DNA from: UTCHB3 sp964531325
Lineage (GTDB): Bacteria; Bacteroidota; Ignavibacteria; Ignavibacteriales; Ignavibacteriaceae
Assembly: GCA_964531325.1 (NCBI GenBank)
Contig: CAZHCW010000014.1
Coordinates: 36,230 to 100,229, forward strand
DNA: 64,000 bases
Direction of reading: 5' to 3'
This document shows, piece by piece, positions 55,291-63,969 of this stretch; within the stretch, counting starts at the first letter, position 1, and each line of letters starts with the position of its first letter. A model generated the notes under the pieces. That model had not been told where the DNA came from. It ran no database searches and was given only the letters and a program-made list of their open reading frames with translations. A program made the translations under genes and the position numbers.

Positions 55291-56421
55291 TTAAATTTTT
55301 TCTATCCCAATCCCGGGAAGTTTGGAAATGGAAACTTTACCATCAATAATTTTGGTACCAGTATAAAGGTCGTTACTTATTAATAATGCTCCATCAAGGT
55401 CAGCCCACAGTGCTTTTGGAGACAGGTGAGCAGCGGCCGAAATGGCACAGGAAGTCTCCGTCATGCATCCGATCATTACTTTTAAACCGAGACTGTCAGC
55501 AAGACTGATCATTTTGTTGGCATTTCGCATCCCGCCACACTTCATCAACTTAATATTGATCCCGGAATAAATTCCGTGAGCTTTAATAACATCTTTTACA
55601 CCCTGAACTGCTTCATCTCCAATTGTTGGCAAAGGGCTGTTTTGGGTAAGCCAGGCATTATCATCAAGTTTTTGTTTATCCAACGGTTGTTCAATGAATA
55701 CAATTCCTTTTTCTTTTAGCCAGTGAATCATGTCGAGGGCAAAATGTTTATCTTTCCAACCTTGATTAACATCCACACAAATTGGAACATCAGTTACAGA
55801 CCTGATCGTCTCAATCATCTCCTTATCTGTATCTCTTCCAAGTTTCACTTTTAAAATTTTATATTCAGCAGCTTCCTTTACTTTGGTTTTAACCACTTCA
55901 GGAGTATCGATACCTATTGTAAAACTTGTGAAAGGTGTTTTTTCAGCATCATATCCCCAAATTTTATACCAGGGCTGACCGATCAACTTACCCACAAGAT
56001 CATGCAGAGCGATATCCACAGCTGCTTTTGCAGCATAGTTACCGGTATCAACTGTGTCGAGGTAGTCGATAATCTCTTCCAATTTAAATGGATCATTAAA
56101 TTGTTCCAGATTAACCTTCGAAAGAAAAACTGAAGCCGTTTCATGGCTTTCGCCAAGATAAGGGGGCATTGAAGCTTCGCCGTATCCAACCAAATCACCA
56201 TATTGTATCTCTGTAAGCATCACTGGTGTAGTGGTTCGTGAACTGTTTGCTAAAGTAAAAACATGTTTAAGTTCAAGAGTATATGGTCTAAAACTCAATT
56301 TTAATTTTTCACTGTTCATTCTGTTTACCGCAAATTTTGAAATTGAACCGGCATTTCCTGCTACAACAGCAGCACCTGCAAGAAGCGAGGCTTTTTTAAT
56401 AAAATTTCTACGCGAATCCAT
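55291..56421 (-). CDS. Exported enolase-superfamily dipeptide epimerase (L-Ala-D/L-Glu epimerase-like)
   Basis: A 376-residue protein whose N-terminus 'MDSRRNFIKKASLLAG' looks like a twin-arginine signal. The enolase-superfamily barrel shows the full set for the muconate-lactonising/epimerase group: K191-V-K193, metal ligands D217 ('CVDVNQGW'), E244 ('FIEQPLD') and D269 ('IGDEAV'), and K291 ('NIKLMKCGG'). Members with this pattern epimerise L-Ala-D-Glu from peptidoglycan to L-Ala-L-Glu. Its gene follows an NlpC/P60 endopeptidase gene by 7 bp; that enzyme could release the dipeptide. Periplasmic location would be unusual, since E. coli YcjG is cytoplasmic. Confidence 0.82.
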   Translation of the reverse strand: MDSRRNFIKKASLLAGAAVVAGNAGSISKFAVNRMNSEKLKLSFRPYTLELKHVFTLANSSRTTTPVMLTEIQYGDLVGYGEASMPPYLGESHETASVFLSKVNLEQFNDPFKLEEIIDYLDTVDTGNYAAKAAVDIALHDLVGKLIGQPWYKIWGYDAEKTPFTSFTIGIDTPEVVKTKVKEAAEYKILKVKLGRDTDKEMIETIRSVTDVPICVDVNQGWKDKHFALDMIHWLKEKGIVFIEQPLDKQKLDDNAWLTQNSPLPTIGDEAVQGVKDVIKAHGIYSGINIKLMKCGGMRNANKMISLADSLGLKVMIGCMTETSCAISAAAHLSPKALWADLDGALLISNDLYTGTKIIDGKVSISKLPGIGIEKI

Positions 56422-56428
56422 TAAATCC

Positions 56429-57625
56429 TCATTTGAAAAAAATCTTCTGGTTCAGTTTTATGATCCCGGGGGTGTCAAGACTTGTAAGTATCCTTCTTGC
56501 CTTAACCAACATTGAAGTACGATATTCGCTAAATATTGGGCTTTTGGGATCAAAACTGTTTATTTTTACCATCCCGGCAGCATGAATAAACTCTTTGTTG
56601 CCAAGGTAAATTCCCACATGCGTAATTCTTTGATCTTTCCCCGGTGGAGGTTCAGGTCCAAAAAACACGAGATCCCCTCTTTTTAACTTGTCATAACCAC
56701 CCGAAATATCAACTTCCTCACCATATAAACATTGCTGTGAGGCGTCTCTGGCCAGTTGCACACCATTCAGGAAATAAACCGTTTTGGTGAACCCACTGCA
56801 ATCCATCCCCTTTGGTGAAGTCCCACCCCAAAGATATGGCACACCCATAAATCTTTTAGCAGTTTTGATAATTTCGTTTGGATCAGGTTTTAAGTTTTTT
56901 AACCATTTTTTAAGTGGTTTTGCAGATTTTGACGGAATAAATCCTTTTCTTCCGTCAGGAAATTCAACTGAATAACTCTTTTTGCCTGCATCACGAAGCA
57001 ATAATATTCCACCGGCAGTGATATCAGAAATTGTACCATCATCCATTTTTGGGGATGAGAACACCAATCCATAAATATCAGTATAGATTATTTTATCAGC
57101 CGCCATCCACTTGGAAAACTGGTCGGCAGTCATCAGTTCTATACCTGCACCATCGATCCAGCCGATGTAGTTGTCAGGAGTTTGTATCAAAAACCAGTCA
57201 TCGTCCGCATCTTTTAATACCCTAATTGTGGTACCGAGTAACGATTGAGTCACTAACTCGGCTGAATGGTCGGGCTTTTGTCTGATGTTCCCAACAGAGA
57301 GAGTTATGACCGCCTGCTCCAAACCGTTTAATGATTTTAGTGGCAACCTGACAACCTGATCTTTTATCGTATAGTTGTATAACATTGTTTTAATTTCATC
57401 CATTGCCTCAGGAACGGTGGTTTCACCGGTTATCACAAGGATATCCGGTGAAGGAACATCAAACTTGAGATCAAGAATTGCTGTTCGTTTATCGGGAGCA
57501 TATTTACTCTTCACTGCCTTGTAGGCACCATCCATTTGGGACAGACCAATAACTTGTGCTGACATTTTAAAACCAAAGGTTAAAAACAAAATTGATATTG
57601 CAATATTTCTAATCATGTACTTCAA
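56429..57625 (-). CDS. Secreted NlpC/P60 cysteine endopeptidase with SH3 domains
   Basis: A 398-residue exported protein. After the signal peptide comes a region of about 90 residues of unknown fold, then bacterial SH3-like domains (about 105-235; 'VGNIRQKPDHSAELVTQSLL') and a C-terminal NlpC/P60 domain: C276 in 'GMDCSGFTKTVYF', His in 'RITHVGIYLG' and His in 'FIHAAG'. Such enzymes cut the gamma-D-Glu-mDAP bond of cell-wall peptides, in the manner of YkfC, whose gene also neighbours an epimerase. Two starts (57625 and 57616) keep the signal peptide. The gene is 6 bp after the MBOAT gene. Confidence 0.9.
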   Translation of the reverse strand: MKYMIRNIAISILFLTFGFKMSAQVIGLSQMDGAYKAVKSKYAPDKRTAILDLKFDVPSPDILVITGETTVPEAMDEIKTMLYNYTIKDQVVRLPLKSLNGLEQAVITLSVGNIRQKPDHSAELVTQSLLGTTIRVLKDADDDWFLIQTPDNYIGWIDGAGIELMTADQFSKWMAADKIIYTDIYGLVFSSPKMDDGTISDITAGGILLLRDAGKKSYSVEFPDGRKGFIPSKSAKPLKKWLKNLKPDPNEIIKTAKRFMGVPYLWGGTSPKGMDCSGFTKTVYFLNGVQLARDASQQCLYGEEVDISGGYDKLKRGDLVFFGPEPPPGKDQRITHVGIYLGNKEFIHAAGMVKINSFDPKSPIFSEYRTSMLVKARRILTSLDTPGIIKLNQKIFFK

Positions 57626-57631
57626 TAATTT

Positions 57632-59140
57632 CTAAAAATCAAAATAAATTGGTGGTGCCATTTCTGCCATCATTATTTGCGATGCCAGATAAAGGAACAA
57701 ACCAAGCAGAATTCCCAGGGCCCAAACAGGGGATTTCATCAAATTTTCTCTGATTCTGTCCTTCATCTTTTCAGGGAAAAATATGATTACAATTCCCAGA
57801 ACAGCAAGAATTGTAACTCCGGGAAAACCACCATAAAACTGCGAAAAAACACCCGGATGCAGATTTTCTGTTATCTGTGTGTAGATCATCGGAATTTTTT
57901 CAAGAGTATCAACTCTGAAAAATATCCATGTGAATGTTACGATATTAAAAGTGATGAATCCTCTTACAAAATTAAGTCCACGGCTATCTTTCAGTCCAAC
58001 AGAAGTTAATCCCTTTTTACGGAGTTTTCGGGTAAGAACTGAAACACCCATAATAACACCATGGATAGCACCCCAGATTATAAAACCCCAGGTTGCCCCG
58101 TGCCACAATCCACAGAGTGTAAATGTAACAATCAGCGCAATTGCATTGCCATACTCTTTTAATCCTCTTAAACCCATCTGTAAAGGGCTAAAAAGATAAT
58201 CGAGAAGCCAACGGGAGAGGGATATATGCCACTTCCGCCAAAAGTCGGCAACACTTGTTGCTTTATATGGCGAATTAAAGTTGTCAATTATCTTATACCC
58301 AAAAAGCAGGGCAATCCCTACTGCCATATCAGAATATCCCGAAAAATCGAAATAGATTTGAATGGAATATCCATAGATCGCAATAAGATTCTCTGTTCCC
58401 GTAAATCTTAACGGGTCTTCAAATACACGATTAATAAAATTTAAGGAAATGTAGTCTGATATGATCAATTTCTTAATTACACCGGAGATAAGGTAAAATA
58501 CTGCGAGTCCAATAACCGGTTTCCCCTCCTCAGAGGTGAGTAGGTTTACTTTACCTTGTGGTATAAATTCATCGGCTCTGTCGATTGGACCTGCTTGAAC
58601 ATTACCAAAAAAGGTAACATAAAGCATAAAATCATCCAATGCGGGCAATTCTTCATACTTTTCGTAATAGATGTCAAATAAATAACTTAACACTTTAAAA
58701 ATGTAGAATGAAATACCAATCGGCAGGATTATATCAAGAGGTGTGAACTCACCCCCACCAATCCCTGATACTGATTCGAGTATAAAATTAGTGTATTTGA
58801 AGTAACCAAGCAACCCGATATTTATAACTACCATCAACCAAAGCAGATAGCGTCGTTTATCAATATCAGCTGTCTTGAATAATAGATAACCAAAACCATA
58901 GTTCACAACACCCACACCAAGGAGGAGTATTAGGAATAATCCACCTATCTTGTAATAAATATAGAAAGAAAAGAGCAAGAGGAACCATGCCCTTAATTTC
59001 TGGTTGGGATAGAGAATATGGTAAATTAATAGTCCACCGGCAAGGATGAACAAAAAAGTGAGTGTACCAAACTGAAGAGGACTATCCGGATTGTAGGCAA
59101 ATAGTCCCAGAAGTTTGGAAAAATCGATATTAAAGTTCAA
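57632..59140 (-). CDS. MBOAT-family membrane acyltransferase (DltB-like position)
   Basis: A 502-residue polytopic protein with the MBOAT signature 'VADFWRKWHISLSRWLLDYL' and the catalytic-histidine segment 'LCGLWHGATWGFIIWGAIHG'. It ends 'MAPPIYFDF', the family's aromatic tail. It lies directly downstream of an acyl carrier protein (11-bp gap) and an acyl-AMP ligase and upstream of a peptidoglycan endopeptidase gene. By analogy with DltB it would accept an acyl group from the carrier on the cytoplasmic side and pass it outward, with the SGNH protein acting as the final transferase. It differs clearly from the MBOAT at 1979, which lacks a carrier gene. Confidence 0.9.
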   Translation of the reverse strand: MNFNIDFSKLLGLFAYNPDSPLQFGTLTFLFILAGGLLIYHILYPNQKLRAWFLLLFSFYIYYKIGGLFLILLLGVGVVNYGFGYLLFKTADIDKRRYLLWLMVVINIGLLGYFKYTNFILESVSGIGGGEFTPLDIILPIGISFYIFKVLSYLFDIYYEKYEELPALDDFMLYVTFFGNVQAGPIDRADEFIPQGKVNLLTSEEGKPVIGLAVFYLISGVIKKLIISDYISLNFINRVFEDPLRFTGTENLIAIYGYSIQIYFDFSGYSDMAVGIALLFGYKIIDNFNSPYKATSVADFWRKWHISLSRWLLDYLFSPLQMGLRGLKEYGNAIALIVTFTLCGLWHGATWGFIIWGAIHGVIMGVSVLTRKLRKKGLTSVGLKDSRGLNFVRGFITFNIVTFTWIFFRVDTLEKIPMIYTQITENLHPGVFSQFYGGFPGVTILAVLGIVIIFFPEKMKDRIRENLMKSPVWALGILLGLFLYLASQIMMAEMAPPIYFDF

Positions 59141-59151
59141 TTAATTACCTG

Positions 59152-59382
59152 TTATGAAAGTTTTGAATCCACAAGTCTTTGTAAATCACCAAGATTTTTA
59201 CATTTTAGAACTTCAATATGCTTCAACCTGATATTATATTCCTTCTCGATTGTCAGAATTACATTGGCATGACTTAGTGAGTCCCACCCGGGTATTGTAT
59301 TGGCTTTTGTGTCATCAAGAATCTCATAATCTTCGAGTTCAAGCTGTTTCAGGATTGTATTTTTTAGTCTTTCTGAAATCAT
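59152..59382 (-). CDS. Acyl carrier protein (DltC-like position)
   Basis: A 76-residue carrier protein with phosphopantetheine attachment site S35 in 'IPGWDSLSHANVI', followed by 'LTIEKEYNIRL' and 'LGDLQRLVDSK', the helix II-IV pattern of ACPs. It is more like the carriers of small modification pathways than the AcpP of fatty acid synthesis, which has D-S-L-D-x-V-E at this point. Placed between the ligase (12 bp) and the MBOAT (11 bp), it most likely carries the acyl group to the membrane enzyme. No phosphopantetheinyl transferase gene is nearby. Confidence 0.92.
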   Translation of the reverse strand: MISERLKNTILKQLELEDYEILDDTKANTIPGWDSLSHANVILTIEKEYNIRLKHIEVLKCKNLGDLQRLVDSKLS

Positions 59383-59394
59383 TTTATTCTTCTT

Positions 59395-61101
59395 TCAATG
59401 TTTGTTTAATTCTTTCATTTCAGCGATTCTCTCTTTGTTTGCTTTTCTGCTCGGCTTACCGGCTGAACTCTTAATTAGCCAGCGGGGAGGGACAAGATAA
59501 ACATTTGAAATTGTAAGGTCAACGGAGTTGCCCTTCTCTTTAACACGCTGAATCAGTTTTCTCTTTTCAACATCATCGGTAATTGATGTCTCTGCAACAA
59601 CACTTATTTCCTCGGTACCAAGTTCATTATTCTCCTCACCAAAAGAGATTACTCTTCCGGGAATTAAATCTTTTACTGTTCCAATGGCATCTTCAACATC
59701 CTCAGGATAGATATTCTTTCCTGCAACAATGATGATGTCTTTTTTTCTACCAATTACAAAAAGTTCACCATCTTTTTTAAATCCGTAGTCGCCACTTAAA
59801 TACCATCCTTCTTTTAAAACTTCGACCGTTTTTTCAGGATAATTTCTGTAGCCGTCAAACATTGAAACAGAATAGATTACTATCTCACCTACTCCATTTT
59901 CTTCAACGGTATTTCCACTTTCATCAACAATTTTAACATTACAACCATCTATCGCGCGTCCCGAAGAGACACAAATCCGGCTCGTTTTTCCGGGTATTGG
60001 GGGAACAACCTGCCCCTGCGCAAGGCTTTCCCTGTCAACTTCTATCGTAACTATTGGTTGTCCGGGAGTGGTTTGAGTCGCGGCAAAAGTTGTTTCTGCC
60101 ATTGCATAAGAAGCTGAAAGAGCAAGTGGATTAAATCCATATTTTTCAAATGCAGTTGTAAATTTTCTGTGGCTTTCATTCCTAACAGGTTCACTGCAAT
60201 TAATTACCAATCGAAGAGTCTCAAGCGAAACATTCTCCATCTCATCTTCTTCAATTCTGTCAGCCATAAAACTGTAGGCAAAGTTTGGCAACCAGGTTAC
60301 CGACCCTTTTTCTGCTGCCAAAGCTTCAAAAAGAAGTGAAGGTGCTAAAACCCATTCAAAAGGATCAACCTGTATTGAGGTGATACCAAAAGCCAAAGGA
60401 AGATGAAATGCAGCAATCAAACCCATATCATGGTACAATGGCAACCAACTTACAATTTTGTCATCTTCGGTCAGTTTGATCGCTTCGGCATAGTTGTCAA
60501 CATGATCGAGTACTGCCTTTTGTGAAAGGAGGACAGGTTTTTGAAGTCCGGTGGTACCTGATGAATGTTGCAATAAAAACGGATCGCGTTCACCTGTGGA
60601 AGATCTGATTGATTGAAGTTCTTCAACCATGTTGCCTGTAAGATTAAAATCCCGGTTCCATTCCAATGGGAAGTGAAGCCCTTTAATTGTGGATCCCTCA
60701 TGACTTACAAGAGGTGCAATTATTGGTTCAAGATCACTTTCAGTGAAAATCCAGTCGAGTCCTGATCTCTGTGACATTCCCTCAACACCGGATTTAAATT
60801 TATCAGGGTGAAGGCGGGGGTTTGGATATGCAAGAACTGCGGGAATGGCTCCCAACCCTGCTACTCCAAGATAAAGAGGGAAAAACAAAGGATTGTGACG
60901 AATAATTATCGCACATACTTCATCTCGTTTAATGCCCTTTTCCTTTAATAAAACAGAAAATTTGTTGGCAGTTTCCAACAAATCCTTGAATGACCATCTG
61001 AATGGTTCCTCACCGGCTTTCCAGTGGACAATGGCGTCTTTATTGGGAAAACGCCGGGAGTTATCCTCCCAGCGTTCCCAAACATTATTAAAATGTTTCA
61101 A
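59395..61101 (-). CDS. Fatty-acyl-AMP ligase-like enzyme (loads the carrier protein)
   Basis: A 568-residue ANL enzyme. The phosphate loop is 'SSGTTGLQKPVLLS' (from about 180), then 'SWLPLYHDMGLIAAF' (Y223-H224-D225-M226-G227), typical of fatty-acyl-AMP ligases and related carrier-loading enzymes, 'SYAMAETTFAAT', 'GWYLSGDYGFKKDGELFVIGR', and the C-terminal lysine K549 in 'SAGKPSRK'. FAAL-type enzymes hand acyl-AMP to a carrier protein rather than CoA. The next gene is such a carrier. The substrate is not readable, but the YHDMG pattern argues for an acyl or hydroxyacyl chain rather than D-alanine. Second gene of the envelope operon. Confidence 0.85.
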   Translation of the reverse strand: MKHFNNVWERWEDNSRRFPNKDAIVHWKAGEEPFRWSFKDLLETANKFSVLLKEKGIKRDEVCAIIIRHNPLFFPLYLGVAGLGAIPAVLAYPNPRLHPDKFKSGVEGMSQRSGLDWIFTESDLEPIIAPLVSHEGSTIKGLHFPLEWNRDFNLTGNMVEELQSIRSSTGERDPFLLQHSSGTTGLQKPVLLSQKAVLDHVDNYAEAIKLTEDDKIVSWLPLYHDMGLIAAFHLPLAFGITSIQVDPFEWVLAPSLLFEALAAEKGSVTWLPNFAYSFMADRIEEDEMENVSLETLRLVINCSEPVRNESHRKFTTAFEKYGFNPLALSASYAMAETTFAATQTTPGQPIVTIEVDRESLAQGQVVPPIPGKTSRICVSSGRAIDGCNVKIVDESGNTVEENGVGEIVIYSVSMFDGYRNYPEKTVEVLKEGWYLSGDYGFKKDGELFVIGRKKDIIIVAGKNIYPEDVEDAIGTVKDLIPGRVISFGEENNELGTEEISVVAETSITDDVEKRKLIQRVKEKGNSVDLTISNVYLVPPRWLIKSSAGKPSRKANKERIAEMKELNKH

Positions 61102-61115
61102 TTATTTATTCCGCG

Positions 61116-62492
61116 TTAATTTTTACTGTAGTAGTCCATCATTGCATCAAAGAACATCCGTGCAACTTTTTTGTAACCCTCTGCACTAAGGTGTGTCATA
61201 TCTGCTGTTGCAAGTTTATCTTTTGACCATTTTTCCATGGAACCACTTCCACCCATTGCATCATATAAATTCCAAAAAGCAACACCAGTGCTACTGGCAA
61301 CATTTTTCTGAACTTCAATAAGTTTTGGAACCATTGAATTGGTTTCGAACTTCGAACCAACTTTTTTGCCTTTGTCACCAACACCAACAATGATAACAGG
61401 TACTCCCGGCATGGCACTCTTGATATGATTTACCGTTGCAGCGAATTCTCTTTCGTAAGCTTTGGTATCTTTCACTTTGTCAACTGAATTTAAGCCAAAA
61501 CTTAATACAACGAGATCATAACTTAAAAGTTTATTAAAATCGCTTAGATTACCTTTTGGAATTCTTTTTAATGCAGAACCGTCATCTCCTCTGAGCGGGA
61601 AATTGTCAACATAAACGCCATTACCCGACTCAAGACTTACACCGTACAAAGCAGCCTGGTTATCTTTTGTAGCTGTTAATTTGAATGATTTTGATCCTTT
61701 ATAGGTAATATCCGTTACATTAACGCCTTTTCCGGTTTTAAATGGGGCAGAGTGTTCACCACCTTTATCAAATTCATAATCAAATGAACCCGAACCTTCG
61801 GTGTAAAAAACTCTAACTTTGTCAAATGTCCTAACGGTTTTGTATTTCCAGGTGGTTTCATATTTCACCCAGCTTCCACTTTTAGGAACAAAGACTCCAC
61901 CGGAAATACCTGCTCCTCTTTTTGGATTTCCACCGGTTACCAGCTGTGAATCCCAATTAGATGAGAAGTCTAATTTTGTTGTCCCTCTGTAGGCTTTATC
62001 CTGAGTTGTTATTGAAACAAAACCAACTCCGGTTCCGCCAAATTTCTCCTGAAGTGCTTCTCTAAAATCAGCACAAATATTATCTCCCTCAATTGCAGAA
62101 TCGCCAAAATATGCGATCCTAACCATTCCACTTTTAGCATTTTTAAGCGCGTTGGCGAAAGCTTTCAATTGAGCAGTGTTGCCCGAAATAGGAACTTTTG
62201 CCTGGTATTCTTCAGCCTCAAAACTTTTGCCGTAATTTGATTCGGAAAGAACATCGCTCATCACAAGTATGCCATAAGCATCTGCCAATTGCATAAAATA
62301 GTTGTATTCGTTAGTCCTTTGTGATAATTCATCTTTTTGGATGTCCGAAAGGATATCAACTTTTTTTGTACTGAATGGGCCTATTTCAATCCCTTCAGGA
62401 ATGAATGTAAATCCATAAAGGGAAACTACTGCAATGGTAAGTAAAAATACTGAACGAAATCCAGCGAATTTTTTGATCATGATTTTCTCCAT
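61116..62492 (-). CDS. Membrane-anchored SGNH-fold protein (DltD/AlgX-like position)
   Basis: A 458-residue protein with an N-terminal membrane segment (about 12-30) and an SGNH domain: block I 'IAYFGDSAIEGDNI' with S132, block III 'LSFGLNSVDKV' where the usual aspartate is missing, and D-x-x-H in 'ADMTHLSAEGY'. A beta-rich insert of about 130 residues interrupts the fold. It closely parallels the protein at 5749 ('EKFGGTGVGFVSI' versus 'KEFGGEGVGYVPV'). First gene of the operon with ligase, carrier and MBOAT, so it is likely the periplasmic acyl-transfer partner. Starts at 62492 and 62480 are both possible. Confidence 0.82.
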   Translation of the reverse strand: MEKIMIKKFAGFRSVFLLTIAVVSLYGFTFIPEGIEIGPFSTKKVDILSDIQKDELSQRTNEYNYFMQLADAYGILVMSDVLSESNYGKSFEAEEYQAKVPISGNTAQLKAFANALKNAKSGMVRIAYFGDSAIEGDNICADFREALQEKFGGTGVGFVSITTQDKAYRGTTKLDFSSNWDSQLVTGGNPKRGAGISGGVFVPKSGSWVKYETTWKYKTVRTFDKVRVFYTEGSGSFDYEFDKGGEHSAPFKTGKGVNVTDITYKGSKSFKLTATKDNQAALYGVSLESGNGVYVDNFPLRGDDGSALKRIPKGNLSDFNKLLSYDLVVLSFGLNSVDKVKDTKAYEREFAATVNHIKSAMPGVPVIIVGVGDKGKKVGSKFETNSMVPKLIEVQKNVASSTGVAFWNLYDAMGGSGSMEKWSKDKLATADMTHLSAEGYKKVARMFFDAMMDYYSKN

Positions 62493-62537
62493 ATTATTAA
62501 AATTCTGACCTTCGAAAAATGAGGGCTCCTCTGATTA

Positions 62538-62545
62538 CAAATTTA
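62538..62545 (-). promoter_or_regulatory. Candidate -7 box of the envelope operon
   Basis: TAAATTTG on the minus strand, identical to the boxes before greA and before the first SGNH/MBOAT operon, 46-53 bp upstream of the SGNH start. No clear TTTG lies 19 bp further on. Confidence 0.38.
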
Positions 62546-62611
62546 ATAAATAAATCCGAGAAAACCCGTTATATTAGTGGTTAATAAAGATAATTAATCT
62601 AGACAAGACTT

Positions 62612-63931
62612 ATGAAAAACACAATTAACCTCATTTGTTTAACACTGTTCCTCACTTTTAGTTCCAACTCACTGGCACAATCACGGGTATATAAGGTGAT
62701 TTTCGATGATGAAATCTCATTACCTCTCGTACAATACCTTAAAAGAGCCCTTGAACAGGCAGAAAAAGACAATGCTGATGCCCTTCTTGTGGAAATAAAT
62801 ACTTTTGGAGGAAGAGTTGATGCAGCTACACAATTAAAAGATATTCTGCTTGATGCAAAAATTCCTACCATAGCTTTTGTAAATAAAAGAGCCATTTCGG
62901 CCGGTGCATTAATAACTTTGGCATGTAAAAAAATTGCCATGGCTCCGGGAAGTACCATAGGTGCAGCTACAGTTGTTGATCAAGAGGGGAAAAAAGGCTC
63001 CGAAAAATATCAATCATACATGCGTGCTGAAATGCGATCAACCGCCCAAATAAATGGTCGTGATCCAAAAATAGCTGAAGCGATGGTTGATGAGAGAATT
63101 ATCATCACCGGGTTGGTTGATTCCACTCAACTTCTCTCGCTCGATGATAAAGAAGCTCTTCAGTACAAAATTGCTGATACGGTAGTAAACAGTGCCAAAG
63201 AAGCATTGGCTGCCTTTGGTTTTAAGAACCCAACTATCATCGAGATAAAAAGCAATTGGGCGGAAGAATTTGTAAAATTCTTAAGTAATCCGGTTATTTC
63301 ATCATTATTAATCATGCTTGGACTGGCGGGACTCTATACGGAAATAAAAACACCGGGATTTGGGGTACCCGGGATTCTGGGAATCACTTTTCTTGCTCTC
63401 TTTTTTGGTTCTTCTCTAATTCTCGATTTGGCAACCTGGTTTGAAATTCTTCTTTTCATCCTGGGATTGGGAGCAATTCTGGTTGAGATTTTCCTTATTC
63501 CGGGGTTTGGAGTTGCGGGTGTGGTGGGTATTCTTTTAATGATAGCATCAATTTTCTTCTCTTTATTCAATACTGAGGGTTATTTTGAATATTCCCTGCT
63601 GCAAAATGCAATCATTCAATTGGGAGTTTCCCTGTTTGGTTTTTTCCTTATTGGTTTTGCTGCATATAAGCTTTTACCCAACACACGCACATTTAAATCA
63701 TTTGTACTCGATGTGGAATCGGGATCAAAAACCGGATTTACAACGGCACCTGATTATTCAGCTCTTGTTGGTTTGGAAGGAACTTCGATGACCGTCTTGA
63801 GACCTTCCGGTACCGCGATTATTGATGGTGCCCGACACGATGTTGTTACCGCCGGTGACTACATCGAAAAAGATTCAAAAATCAGGGTTATAAAAGTTGA
63901 AGGAATGAGAATTGTAGTAGAGAAAGTTTAA
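62612..63931 (+). CDS. NfeD-family membrane serine protease
   Basis: A 439-residue protein: signal peptide (about 1-22), a ClpP/SppA-like serine protease domain (about 25-205) with nucleophile S96 in 'RAISAGALI' and lysine K132 in 'GSEKYQSYMRAEMRS', then four or so membrane helices (about 220-360) and a C-terminal OB-fold NfeD domain (about 375-439, 'LVGLEGTSMTVLRPSGTAII', 'VEGMRIVVEKV'). Long-form NfeD proteins usually work with a stomatin-like protein whose gene often follows; the window ends before this can be seen. A start at 62612 gives a good signal peptide. Confidence 0.9.
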   Translation: MKNTINLICLTLFLTFSSNSLAQSRVYKVIFDDEISLPLVQYLKRALEQAEKDNADALLVEINTFGGRVDAATQLKDILLDAKIPTIAFVNKRAISAGALITLACKKIAMAPGSTIGAATVVDQEGKKGSEKYQSYMRAEMRSTAQINGRDPKIAEAMVDERIIITGLVDSTQLLSLDDKEALQYKIADTVVNSAKEALAAFGFKNPTIIEIKSNWAEEFVKFLSNPVISSLLIMLGLAGLYTEIKTPGFGVPGILGITFLALFFGSSLILDLATWFEILLFILGLGAILVEIFLIPGFGVAGVVGILLMIASIFFSLFNTEGYFEYSLLQNAIIQLGVSLFGFFLIGFAAYKLLPNTRTFKSFVLDVESGSKTGFTTAPDYSALVGLEGTSMTVLRPSGTAIIDGARHDVVTAGDYIEKDSKIRVIKVEGMRIVVEKV

Positions 63932-63934
63932 AAC

Positions 63935-63969
63935 AAAAAGAGGCTGCCCAATTTATATTCAGCAGCCTC
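63935..63969 (-). terminator. Hairpin after the NfeD gene, U-tract on the minus strand
   Basis: GAGGCTGC (63940-63947) and GCAGCCTC (63962-63969) form a perfect 8-bp stem with a 14-nt loop. The run of T is on the minus strand (AAAAA at 63935-63939), so it best fits the end of a convergent gene lying beyond the right edge of the window. Confidence 0.6.

Noticed and set aside
57632..62492. Naming the cassette dltABCD outright
   Set aside because: The ligase has fatty-acyl-AMP-ligase motifs rather than clear D-alanine specificity, gene order differs, and teichoic acids are not expected. Only the logic is shared.
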